A stretch of 64,000 nt of DNA, from assembly GCA_026707145.1 (NCBI GenBank), contig JAPOXK010000027.1, positions 62,001 through 126,000 of the forward strand. Reading direction: 5' to 3'. Origin of the DNA: Chloroflexota bacterium (GTDB lineage: Bacteria > Chloroflexota > Dehalococcoidia > Bin125). The notes beneath the pieces were generated by a model. The model did no database searches and was not told where the DNA came from. It saw nothing but the letters and a program-made list of their open reading frames with translations. Below, one piece after another: positions 39,361 to 46,612 of this stretch. The position numbers were made by a program, and so were the translations under genes. How positions within the stretch are numbered: position 1 is the stretch's first letter; each line of letters starts with the position of its first letter.

Positions 39361-39960
39361 ATGGGCAAGAACCATCCCAACGTTGAGGAGTACGTCGTCT
39401 CGCGTGTGCGAGCGCTGGAGTCGCTCCTTTTGGAGAAGGGCATCCTTGCCCCCGGCGCGGTCGACCAGCTGGTCAGCCGGTACGAAAATGACACCGGCCC
39501 GATGGTCGGCGCCCGCGCCGTGGCCAAGGCCTGGACCGATCCGGACTACAAGCGTCTCCTCTTGGACGACTCCCCGGCGGCGCTCGCGCAGTTCGACCTC
39601 AAGTACGACCTGCTGGTCGTGGTCGAGAATACGGACGACGTGCACAATCTCGTCGTCTGCACCCTGTGCTCTTGCTATCCCTGGCCCGTGCTGGGACTCC
39701 CTCCCACCTGGTACAAGTCCCCCGCCTACCGTGCCCGCTCCGTTATCGAGCCGCGCGCACTCCTGCGCGAGTTCGGCTTGGAGATCCCCGAGCAACAGGA
39801 GGTCCGCGTCTGGGACTCCAGCGCCGAGCTGCGCTACATGGTGCTGCCCCAGCGGCCGGCGGGAACCGAGCACCTCACCGAGGAGGCACTGCTTCCGCTC
39901 ATCACCCGTGACGCCCTTGTTGGCGTCGCTCAGGTGAAAGCACCGGCCACCGTCGGCTGA
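39361..39960 (+). CDS. nthA: Nitrile hydratase alpha subunit, cobalt type
   Basis: Catalytic subunit (199 residues) holding a non-corrin metal. The metal-claw motif VCTLCSC is intact at residues 99-105 (Cys100, Cys103, Ser104, Cys105); Thr in the second position indicates Co(III), whereas iron enzymes have VCSLCSC. Downstream WPVLGLPPTWYKSPAYRARS is also typical. Two of the claw cysteines are normally oxidised to sulfinic and sulfenic acids. ATG 39361 follows GGGAGGCAG. It lies 24 bp after nthB and 3 bp before the activator fusion. Confidence 0.97.
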   Translation: MGKNHPNVEEYVVSRVRALESLLLEKGILAPGAVDQLVSRYENDTGPMVGARAVAKAWTDPDYKRLLLDDSPAALAQFDLKYDLLVVVENTDDVHNLVVCTLCSCYPWPVLGLPPTWYKSPAYRARSVIEPRALLREFGLEIPEQQEVRVWDSSAELRYMVLPQRPAGTEHLTEEALLPLITRDALVGVAQVKAPATVG

Positions 39961-39963
39961 CGG

Positions 39964-40818
39964 ATGCTGCAGCGCCGCCGCAACCTGGTCACGCGCCCGG
40001 ACGGCGTCCTCGTCAACGTCGCCCGCATGCGCGGCATGCTCTTCGTGTGCGAGTCCGGCTGCTGCTGCGGCCGGATCGAGGACGGCTTCGCCCCCGTGTC
40101 GGCCGCGCTCTACCACGCCGAATGGGAGCGCCGCCGCTTTCGCAACATCGTCCACCTCTCGATCGGCGGCTGCCTCGGCCCCTGCGCCCTCGCCAACGTC
40201 GCCCTGCTTCTCTTCGACGGGCGCGCCCTTTGGTTCCATTCGATCAACAGCGAGTCGCTCGTCCTCGCTCTGTACGACTACATCGAGGCCATGCTCGACG
40301 CCGATGCCTACCTCCCCCCCCCCGCGCCGCTGGCCGATCTCCACTTCACCGCGTCGCAGTGGCAAGACCGTCCCGACGGCCTCCCCCTCGACGATCGCCG
40401 CGACTGGCGCCGCCGCCTGGCCGTGCAGAGCGCCGCCTGTCCGATGCCCGCCGCCCGGCCCGGGGACGATCGCAACGCGGGCGCGGAGCCGCCCGAGCGC
40501 ATGCTCGCACGCTGGCAGGGCCCCGCCGCCCTGCCGCGCAAGAACGGCGAACTCGTCTTTGACGCCCCCTGGCACGGGCGCGTCTTCGGCATGGCGGCCG
40601 CCTTGGAGGAGCGGCAGGTCTACACCTGGGATGAGTTTCGCGAGCGCCTGATCGATCGTATCGCCGAGGCGGAGCGCGGACAGGATCCCTTCGATTACTA
40701 CGCCTGTTGGTTGGCTGCTTTCGAGGACATCTTGGCCGAGAAAGGGATGGCGCTCGACCCCGAGATCAGCGAGCGCACCAACGAGTACGAATTCGGCGAA
40801 CGCGACGAGATCTTCTGA
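39964..40818 (+). CDS. Fusion of a [2Fe-2S] ferredoxin-like domain and a nitrile hydratase activator domain
   Basis: A 284-residue protein with two parts. Residues ~22-100 look like a thioredoxin-like [2Fe-2S] ferredoxin: FVCESGCCCGRIEDG supplies C29 and C33-C35, and SIGGCLGPCALANVALLLF supplies C70 and C74. After a Pro/Arg-rich linker, residues ~185-284 match nitrile hydratase accessory proteins: NGELVFDAPWHGRVFGMAAA, then YTWDEFRERLIDRI and FDYYACWLAAFEDILAEKGM. Activators deliver the metal to NHase alpha. Fusing a redox or metal domain to the activator suggests coupling of metal handling to cysteine oxidation or cobalt redox state (inference). Start ATG 39964, 3 bp after nthA; the end overlaps the next gene by 3 bases. 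Confidence 0.85.
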   Translation: MLQRRRNLVTRPDGVLVNVARMRGMLFVCESGCCCGRIEDGFAPVSAALYHAEWERRRFRNIVHLSIGGCLGPCALANVALLLFDGRALWFHSINSESLVLALYDYIEAMLDADAYLPPPAPLADLHFTASQWQDRPDGLPLDDRRDWRRRLAVQSAACPMPAARPGDDRNAGAEPPERMLARWQGPAALPRKNGELVFDAPWHGRVFGMAAALEERQVYTWDEFRERLIDRIAEAERGQDPFDYYACWLAAFEDILAEKGMALDPEISERTNEYEFGERDEIF

Positions 40819-41390
40819 TGGGCGCCGGCGGCAGCCGCGTTGTGACCGAGCCCGGCAACGGCACTCTCGAGATCTTTCCCCTCGACACCACAGCCGCGAC
40901 GCTGGTCCCGCTGTGCACGGAGCTCTTTCGCGATCACTGGGCCGCGATCCGCTTCGGCATTCTCATCCAGGGTTCCGTGCTGGAGATTCGCGCCCCGGCC
41001 GCGCCGGTCACCGTCGCCATGCTCGACGGCTATCTCACCGTGGCCTTCGACGCCTGGCACCTGCATATCTGCATCGACGACCACCGCGGGCTTGACCGGC
41101 CCGTCGATCCCCAGCTCGCCCAGCATCGCCGCACCGCCCGCGCCGAGTTCTACCGTCGTCTCGATCCTGATGCCCGCCCGGTTTCCTGGGGCCTGCGGCT
41201 CTTCAATGGCCGGGGCGAGCAGCAGCTTACGGTTTTCCTCCCCAACCCATTCCTGGATGAAAACGATCAGAATCTGGCGAGCCCCAACTGGACGCGTCTC
41301 ACCCTGTGGGACGATCTCCGCCGCCGCTATCTCGGCCTCGATCCCGACCCCCGCGATCGCACTGCGCCCCGCTTCGTCCACGACGAGTAA
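40818..41390 (+). CDS. Unknown protein co-encoded with the nitrile hydratase activator fusion
   Basis: A 190-residue soluble protein whose ATG overlaps the activator-fusion stop codon (TGATG). Distinctive segments are HWAAIRFGILIQGSVLEIRA, then LDGYLTVAFDAWHLHICIDD, ARAEFYRRLDPDARPVSWGL, and LTVFLPNPFLDENDQNLASP. The HLHICIDDH cluster offers several potential metal ligands. From memory it resembles a conserved family (DUF7676-like) found beside ferredoxin-like and cobalt-related genes; this was not checked. Its place at the end of the NHase operon suggests a part in cobalt delivery or enzyme maturation, which is inference. Confidence 0.75.
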   Translation: MGAGGSRVVTEPGNGTLEIFPLDTTAATLVPLCTELFRDHWAAIRFGILIQGSVLEIRAPAAPVTVAMLDGYLTVAFDAWHLHICIDDHRGLDRPVDPQLAQHRRTARAEFYRRLDPDARPVSWGLRLFNGRGEQQLTVFLPNPFLDENDQNLASPNWTRLTLWDDLRRRYLGLDPDPRDRTAPRFVHDE

Positions 41391-41411
41391 GCGCTCCCTC
41401 GCCGCCGCTTG

Positions 41412-42824
41412 CTAGATAGCGGGTCGCTGGCGGAACCAGCCCGCTTCCTGCTCGTACGCGTACGCCACCTGCACCATCGTTTCTTCGTCGAAAGCGGCGG
41501 CGCTGATCTGCATCCCGACCGGTAATCCGTCCGCGTCCCACCCGCACGGCACTTGGATCGCCGGCGCCCCCGTGATGTTGAAGATGGCGGTGTGCAAGGC
41601 TCCCCGGCCGAGCCGTGCCCCAAACCCCGGCGTATCGTCGAGCACCAGCGGCGGGCTTTGGAAGCACGTCGTCGGCAAGACGAACACGTCGGCCTGCGCA
41701 TGCAGAGCCTGTTGCAGCGCCGCCGTCACCTGCGCGCGGGCGCGGTTGGCCAGGTTGCTGTAACCGGCGCTTACCAACAGCCCCCACAGCAGCGACTGCC
41801 GCGTATGGGGGTTGTAGTCGCCCCCGCGCTGCCGCAGGTTGCTCCGGTGGACCGCGCCGGCCTCGCTCCAGAGCAGCGGCAGCGCGATCGCCGTCAGCTG
41901 CGCGTGCGAGATCGTCGGCACCGTCACGATGCGCGCCCCCAGCCGCTCGAAGACCGGCAAGGCCGCCTCAAAGGTCGCGCGCACCTTGGGATCGCAGCCC
42001 TCCTCGAACAGGTCGCGCAGCACCCCGATCCGCATTCCCTTGATCGCACGGCCCAGCTTCGAGGCGAAATTCGGCACGGGCACATCCGCGGAAGCGGGAT
42101 CGTCGGGATCGTAGCCGGCGCACCCTTGCAGCATGTAGGCGGCGTCGGTCACCGTGCGCGCCAGCGGCCCCGGGTGGTCCAAGCTCCACGCCAGCGGATA
42201 GATGCCCGCCCGGCTGACCCGTCCGTAGGTCGGCTTCAATCCCACGTGGAAGCAGCACTGGGCCGGCCAGCGGATCGAACCGCCACTACATGTCCCCATG
42301 CCCGCATAGGCCAGCCCCGCCGCGATCGCCCCGGCCGTGCCGCTGCTCGACCCGCCGCACTCCCGGCGCGCGTCCCACGCGTTCAGCGTCGGCGCGAAGT
42401 GCGACGCGCGCGTCTGCACCCCGAAGGCGAACTCGTACGTCGCCGTCTTCCCCACCACGATCGCCCCCGCCGCCCGCAGCCGCCGCACCGCCGCGCAGTC
42501 CCGCTCCGCGACGTACCCTGCCAGCGACTTACTCCCGCAAGTTGTAGGCCCCGACTCGTAGATGTCCTTGATCGCGATCGGAACCCCGTGCAACGGCCCC
42601 CGGTACACTCCCGCCGCGATCTCGGCCTCCGCGCTGCGCGCCAGGGCCAGCGCCTGCTCGGCGAAGACCGTGTAGTAGGCGTTGATCGTCGAGTTGAGGC
42701 GCCCGATCCGATCGAGCGTCAGCTGCGTGACCTCTACCGGCGACAGATCCCGCTGCCGGATCCGTTCCCCGATCTCCTCGATCGTCGCTTGCGCCAAGGA
42801 GCGCTCATCGGACGTTGCTGGCAC
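41412..42824 (-). CDS. Amidase (amidase-signature family)
   Basis: A 470-residue amidase-signature hydrolase with the full Ser-cisSer-Lys triad in view: Lys86 (VPIAIKDIYESG), Ser159 (ECGGSSSGTAG) and Ser183 (TCSGGSIRWPA). It would hydrolyse amides to acid and ammonia, the step after nitrile hydratase. It could also be a GatA-like or other amidase, but no GatB/GatC is nearby and the NHase operon converges on it. GTG 42824 is preceded by AGGAAAG about 9 bases away. It lies 26 bp downstream of the dehydrogenase gene on the same strand and is probably co-transcribed with it. Confidence 0.92.
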   Translation of the reverse strand: MPATSDERSLAQATIEEIGERIRQRDLSPVEVTQLTLDRIGRLNSTINAYYTVFAEQALALARSAEAEIAAGVYRGPLHGVPIAIKDIYESGPTTCGSKSLAGYVAERDCAAVRRLRAAGAIVVGKTATYEFAFGVQTRASHFAPTLNAWDARRECGGSSSGTAGAIAAGLAYAGMGTCSGGSIRWPAQCCFHVGLKPTYGRVSRAGIYPLAWSLDHPGPLARTVTDAAYMLQGCAGYDPDDPASADVPVPNFASKLGRAIKGMRIGVLRDLFEEGCDPKVRATFEAALPVFERLGARIVTVPTISHAQLTAIALPLLWSEAGAVHRSNLRQRGGDYNPHTRQSLLWGLLVSAGYSNLANRARAQVTAALQQALHAQADVFVLPTTCFQSPPLVLDDTPGFGARLGRGALHTAIFNITGAPAIQVPCGWDADGLPVGMQISAAAFDEETMVQVAYAYEQEAGWFRQRPAI

Positions 42825-42850
42825 GACGCACCGCTTTCCTTGCCCTGCTC

Positions 42851-43762
42851 CTAGAGCCGTTGGCTCCCTTCATCCGTCTCCACCAGCGGCACCTCCACGC
42901 CGGCTCCCTGCTCGAGCGGGATCTGCGTCGCCAGGAACGACTGCTCGCCCAACCCCCGCCCCATGGCGGCCAGGTACGTCTGCTGCGCCGCTGCGGTCAC
43001 CGGCATCGGCACGCCCGCGTCGCGCGCTGCCTCGAGCGCCAAGCCCACGTCCTTGCTCGCCAGCGCGAGCGTGAAGGTCGGATCCGCGAAGCGGCGGCCG
43101 ATCATGTACGGCATCAGCCCGACATGCGGCGCCGACGAGCCCACCTTCAGCATTTCGTACAGGCGTCCCGGTTCCAGGCCCAGCTTGCTTCCCAGGACCA
43201 ATCCCTCCTGCACCAGCTGCCCCGCGCACAGCACGATCGCGTTGTTGATCAGCTTGGTCAGACAGCCGCTGCCCGCCTCGCCCACATAGAACACGTGCTC
43301 GCCCAGCGCCTGCAGCAACGGCTCCACCCGCTCGAACGCCTGCCGCTCGCCGCTCGCCAGCAGCGTCAGCGCTCCCCGCCGCGCCCGGCGCACGCCCCCT
43401 GTGACGGGGCAGTCGATGTAGACCACCCCGCGCGCCGCTTCCTCTCGCTGGAGCCGCTGCACCATCGCCACGGAATTGCTGCTGAGATCGATGTGGATGT
43501 CGCCCGGCTGCGCCGCGGCCAAGAGCCCGTTGGCGCCCGTCACCACCGCCTCGACCTCGGGCGGGCCCGGCAGCGACGTCAGCACGACCCGGCAGGCCGC
43601 CGCCACCTCGCGCGCGTCGGCGCCCCAGGCCGCGCCCAGCTCGCGCAGGGCCGCCGCCGCCTCCGGCCGCGCATCGTGCACCACGAGCTCGTGCCCGGCC
43701 GCGAGCAACTGCCGCGCCATCGGCTCCCCGATGCTGCCCGTGCCGATGAATCCTACGTGCAT
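42851..43762 (-). CDS. NAD(P)-dependent beta-hydroxyacid dehydrogenase (3-hydroxyisobutyrate dehydrogenase family)
   Basis: A 303-residue enzyme starting MHVGFIGTGSIGEPMARQLL, the Rossmann GxGxxG motif of this family, with the substrate loop IDCPVTGGVRRARRGALTLL and the catalytic Lys in GSGCLTKLINNAIVL. The family oxidises beta-hydroxyacids or reduces semialdehydes and imines. ATG 43762 is chosen because GGAGAG is just upstream; ATG 43774 has no Shine-Dalgarno, and the frame upstream of it runs into the non-coding islet DNA. Probably in one unit with the amidase gene. Confidence 0.92.
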   Translation of the reverse strand: MHVGFIGTGSIGEPMARQLLAAGHELVVHDARPEAAAALRELGAAWGADAREVAAACRVVLTSLPGPPEVEAVVTGANGLLAAAQPGDIHIDLSSNSVAMVQRLQREEAARGVVYIDCPVTGGVRRARRGALTLLASGERQAFERVEPLLQALGEHVFYVGEAGSGCLTKLINNAIVLCAGQLVQEGLVLGSKLGLEPGRLYEMLKVGSSAPHVGLMPYMIGRRFADPTFTLALASKDVGLALEAARDAGVPMPVTAAAQQTYLAAMGRGLGEQSFLATQIPLEQGAGVEVPLVETDEGSQRL

Positions 43763-43850
43763 GGCGCTCTCCATTAGCGGTCTTGCCGGCGGTCCGCTTG
43801 CGTTTCGTACCGGAGAGCCTAGTGGAAACCGCGTTCGTTTCGGATCGGTC

Positions 43851-43871
43851 GTCGCCTCCTGGTATCCTCCC
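43851..43871 (+). repeat. Imperfect 21-bp direct repeat, left copy
   Basis: GTCGCCTCCTGGTATCCTCCC here and GTCGGCTCCTGGTATCCTTCC at 45369-45389 match at 19 of 21 positions in the same orientation and bracket the AT-richer gene. It could be an attachment-site or duplication boundary of a ~1.5-kb insertion, or two related promoter -10 regions (TATCCT). Confidence 0.55.
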
Positions 43872-43923
43872 CTAGCTCGCAGGCAGGGCCTCCCCCATCT
43901 GGAGGGAGGCCGGATCGGGCGGT

Positions 43924-43953
43924 CGCGGTCCACTGACGGGCTAGTAAATTCGC
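43924..43953 (+). repeat. Dispersed repeat, copy 2 (islet)
   Basis: CGCGGTCCACTGACGG (43924-43939) is identical to 27072-27087; AGTAA and TCGC follow in both. See copy 1. Confidence 0.55.
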
Positions 43954-44004
43954 CCTGTGTGGGCCTTGACGGACCGCCGCATGGGCTCGTGGCGGCTGGG
44001 TCCA

Positions 44005-44032
44005 CGGTCAACTGAACGGGCCAACAACTCGC
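44005..44032 (+). repeat. Dispersed repeat, degenerate copy 3
   Basis: GGTCAACTGAACGGGCCAAC followed by AACTCGC aligns with copies 1 and 2 with several substitutions and small insertions. It lies 66 bp after copy 2. Confidence 0.35.
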
Positions 44033-44140
44033 TGGGCGCGCGCGGATTGATTGCACACCTTCAGCTAGCACCGTACGTTCTCAGCGTATTGAACACTGCG
44101 CCTTAGATGGATGCCTTCACTAGGGAACTCAGGAGTAGTC

Positions 44141-45163
44141 ATGACCTCTGAAGAACAACTGGCAGTCGACCTTCGACAGCGACTTGCCATCCTGGCTGCC
44201 ATCGACATCGACAAGGTATTAGTGCAAAGTGATCAGCTTGGGACGCTTGCCTTTCTCGACTTACAAGATACTTTTCAGTCCTTGGTAGACTCGTGCGCCC
44301 GACTACGTGACCTTGACTGGAACAAGATGCCACCAACGCAAGTCCGACAAGTATCTGAACACACGAACAGTGTTACCGGGCTCTTAGAGAAAATTGCTAG
44401 ATTCAAATTGACCGAGGAAAATGCTCCGGAACGCCGGAAGCAGCTTGGTGATGATTTACGCAATGCAGTAGATGCAATGCAGGTAAGCATCGTGCCCGTA
44501 CTTACGCTGTCCATGTGGGACTCTGGTGAATTAGAGAAGCTGCGCAATTCCTTCAATCAGGCATCTGAACAGGCACGTAGCGAATCCGAGAAGCTCATCA
44601 CGGAGATTCAAAAGTCGAAGGACGAGGCTACCTCAGATCTTCAAGCAGTTCGAACAGTTCTTGAAGCAGTTCGGCAGGCGAGTCCGGAGGTTGGACTTTC
44701 TCATCATCAAGACACATTCAGGCAGGTTGCAAAGGAGTACCAAGGCGCTGCGGCCAAATGGCTCGGGCTTACTGTCCTTGCCGGGGCCGTAACGGTCATA
44801 GGCGCAATCGCGTGGATAATTTGGTGGACCGATAGCGGTCCGTTGAATGACATTTCTGATCTCCAAAGTATCATAGGCAAATTGATCGTGCTATCCATCG
44901 GCTCATTTTTTACTATTCAGGCCAGCCGACTCTATAAATCGAACAAGCACTTGCAAATAATTAATCGTCACCGTGCAGATTCACTCACAACATTCCGCGC
45001 TTTTGTTGAAGCCACGGACGAAGACGACACGAAGGAGAAAGTCCTTCTTGAAGCGTGTCATGCCATATTTGGCCAGGTTCCAACGGGGTTAATTTCTGAG
45101 AGTGATAAAGGAAGCGTGGAGTTCCTTGACGGTGCGGTGGGAATAATGCGCAGAGGCAATTGA
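44141..45163 (+). CDS. Unknown coiled-coil protein with two membrane helices, horizontally acquired
   Basis: A 340-residue protein of a family I cannot name. Residues ~1-195 are helical and charged, probably coiled-coil (for example NQASEQARSESEKLITEIQK). Two hydrophobic helices follow (WLGLTVLAGAVTVIGAIAWI and LIVLSIGSFFTIQA), then a soluble C-terminus, NKHLQIINRHRADSLTTFRA continuing into FVEATDEDD. ATG 44141 follows AGGAG. Codon choice is markedly richer in A and T than all neighbours (AAA, GAA, ATT, TTA are frequent), and the gene lies between 21-bp direct repeats, so transfer is likely. Membrane-anchored coiled-coil proteins occur in defence islands, but no partner gene is present. Confidence 0.8.
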   Translation: MTSEEQLAVDLRQRLAILAAIDIDKVLVQSDQLGTLAFLDLQDTFQSLVDSCARLRDLDWNKMPPTQVRQVSEHTNSVTGLLEKIARFKLTEENAPERRKQLGDDLRNAVDAMQVSIVPVLTLSMWDSGELEKLRNSFNQASEQARSESEKLITEIQKSKDEATSDLQAVRTVLEAVRQASPEVGLSHHQDTFRQVAKEYQGAAAKWLGLTVLAGAVTVIGAIAWIIWWTDSGPLNDISDLQSIIGKLIVLSIGSFFTIQASRLYKSNKHLQIINRHRADSLTTFRAFVEATDEDDTKEKVLLEACHAIFGQVPTGLISESDKGSVEFLDGAVGIMRRGN

Positions 45164-45368
45164 ATCAGTAGCGTGTGAATACAAGTAGCCCTTTATTGAG
45201 GACCAACTTGCAGATCAAGGCATCGACATCTAGCGTTCCCGCATGGTCATACGCTCGGTTGTTGGCCTGGCTGGCTCCTCGCCCCTGCGAACCGCCTCCG
45301 CACAGCGTTTGGTGTCGGATAGCCAGACGCAGTAGGCCTGCTGCCGGCGGATAACAACCGCGAAAATC

Positions 45369-45389
45369 GTCGGCTCCTGGTATCCTTCC
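45369..45389 (+). repeat. Imperfect 21-bp direct repeat, right copy
   Basis: Partner of 43851-43871 (19 of 21 identical). The TATCCT inside it (45381-45386) lies 32 bp before the acyl-CoA-dehydrogenase-like gene and may be its -10. The 205 bp between the islet gene and this repeat hold no credible ORF. Confidence 0.55.
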
Positions 45390-45418
45390 TGTCCCAGGTC
45401 TGCCACGGGACGCGATCG

Positions 45419-46612
45419 ATGCCAGACTCAACCACTACTCCGGATGCCGACCATACCGAGTCCTCTCTCGCGGCCGCCCGGCGGATCCAATCGTTGGCGC
45501 GCGAGCATGCCGACCAGTCCGAGCGGCAGCGGCAGCTCGCCCGTCCGGTTGTCGACGCCATCGCCGGCGCCGGACTCTTCAACCTCGTCGTTTCTCGGTC
45601 GCTGGGCGGTACCGATGCCCTCGCCCCCGAATTCATGGAGGCGGTCGAGATCATCTCCGTCGCCGATGGTTCGGCCGGTTGGTGCCTCATGGTTGGCGCC
45701 GTCGGCAACGGCATGGCCGGTGCCTGGCTGGCCGTGCCCGCGGGCCGCGAGCTGTTTGGCGCTGATCCCCAAGTCGTCATCGCCTCTTCCATCACCAGCG
45801 GCGGCCGCGCCCAAGCGTGTCCCGGTGGCTACCGAGTCAGCGGTCGCTGGCGCTTCGCCAGCGGCGTCGGCCACAGCGCTTGGATCGTCTCCGATTGCAC
45901 CATCTGGGACGGCGAGGAGCAGCGAAAGGACGCGCAGGGCCGGCCTCTTGTCCTGATGATGCTTCTCCCGCGTGCCCAATGCGAGGTGATCGATGTGTGG
46001 GACGTGCTGGGCCTTTGTGGCACCGGCAGCAACGACTTCGCTGCCGAGGACGTATTCGTTCCCAGCGAGCACAGCTTCGACCTGCTCGGCGCACCGCCCG
46101 CGGCGCCGTCGCGCGCCTACCGCATGCCCTTGGGCTGCGTCTTGGCGCCGGCCAATGCGGCCGTGGCCCTCGGCATCGCTCGCGGAGCGATCGACACCGT
46201 CCTGCCGATCATCGCCCGCAAAACCTCCTTCCTCGCTCCTACGCCGCTCCGCGCCGATCCCCGTGTGCAGATGCAGCTGGCCGAGGCGGAGGGCCGGCTC
46301 CGCGCCGCCCGCGCCTTCTTCTTCGAGACGATCGATACTGCGCAGCAAGCCGCTGCTGGCGGCGGCGCCGTGACCCAGCGCGACGCAGCCTTGGTCCATC
46401 TCGCCTCCGTCCACGCCGGCCGGCGCTCTGCCGAGGTTGTCGATATCGCGTATACGCTCGCCGGCACCAGCGCGATCGCGCGCGGCAGCCCCTTGGAGCG
46501 CGCCTTCCGGGACGTCCACGTCGTCACCCAGCACCTCTCCCTCACCGATCGGCTGCAGCAGGATGCCGGACGCGTGCTGCTCGGGCTTGAGCCGCAGGAA
46601 CCGTTCTTCTGA
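45419..46612 (+). CDS. Acyl-CoA dehydrogenase-fold flavoprotein (group D flavin monooxygenase-like)
   Basis: A 397-residue protein of the acyl-CoA dehydrogenase superfamily. Segments include DGSAGWCLMVGAVGNGMAGA, then CPGGYRVSGRWRFASGVGHS, and LGLCGTGSNDFAAEDVFVPS, the usual middle-domain pattern. The expected catalytic Glu of true dehydrogenases is not obvious, and the overall pattern is closer to two-component flavin monooxygenases such as HsaA and DszC-like enzymes that use reduced flavin. ATG 45419; Shine-Dalgarno weak (GGGA). It overlaps the next oxidoreductase gene by one base, so both may act on one substrate pathway. Substrate unknown. Confidence 0.85.
   Translation: MPDSTTTPDADHTESSLAAARRIQSLAREHADQSERQRQLARPVVDAIAGAGLFNLVVSRSLGGTDALAPEFMEAVEIISVADGSAGWCLMVGAVGNGMAGAWLAVPAGRELFGADPQVVIASSITSGGRAQACPGGYRVSGRWRFASGVGHSAWIVSDCTIWDGEEQRKDAQGRPLVLMMLLPRAQCEVIDVWDVLGLCGTGSNDFAAEDVFVPSEHSFDLLGAPPAAPSRAYRMPLGCVLAPANAAVALGIARGAIDTVLPIIARKTSFLAPTPLRADPRVQMQLAEAEGRLRAARAFFFETIDTAQQAAAGGGAVTQRDAALVHLASVHAGRRSAEVVDIAYTLAGTSAIARGSPLERAFRDVHVVTQHLSLTDRLQQDAGRVLLGLEPQEPFF

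Larger units (their letters stand above)
43763..44140. other. Left part of an accessory islet
   Basis: Non-coding DNA between the dehydrogenase start and the islet gene. It holds one end of a 21-bp imperfect direct repeat (43851-43871) and two copies of the dispersed repeat also found after tRNA-Thr (43924-43953 and, degenerate, 44005-44032). Composition shifts towards A+T from about 44030. Confidence 0.55.

Noticed and set aside
43851-45389. Calling the islet a composite transposon or IS element
   Set aside because: No transposase, no terminal inverted repeats, and the 21-bp repeats are long and imperfect for a simple target-site duplication.
45165-45431. Minus-strand 88-codon frame in the right flank of the islet
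   Set aside because: No Shine-Dalgarno, no protein-like conserved pattern, and it overlaps the promoter region and start of the gene at 45419.
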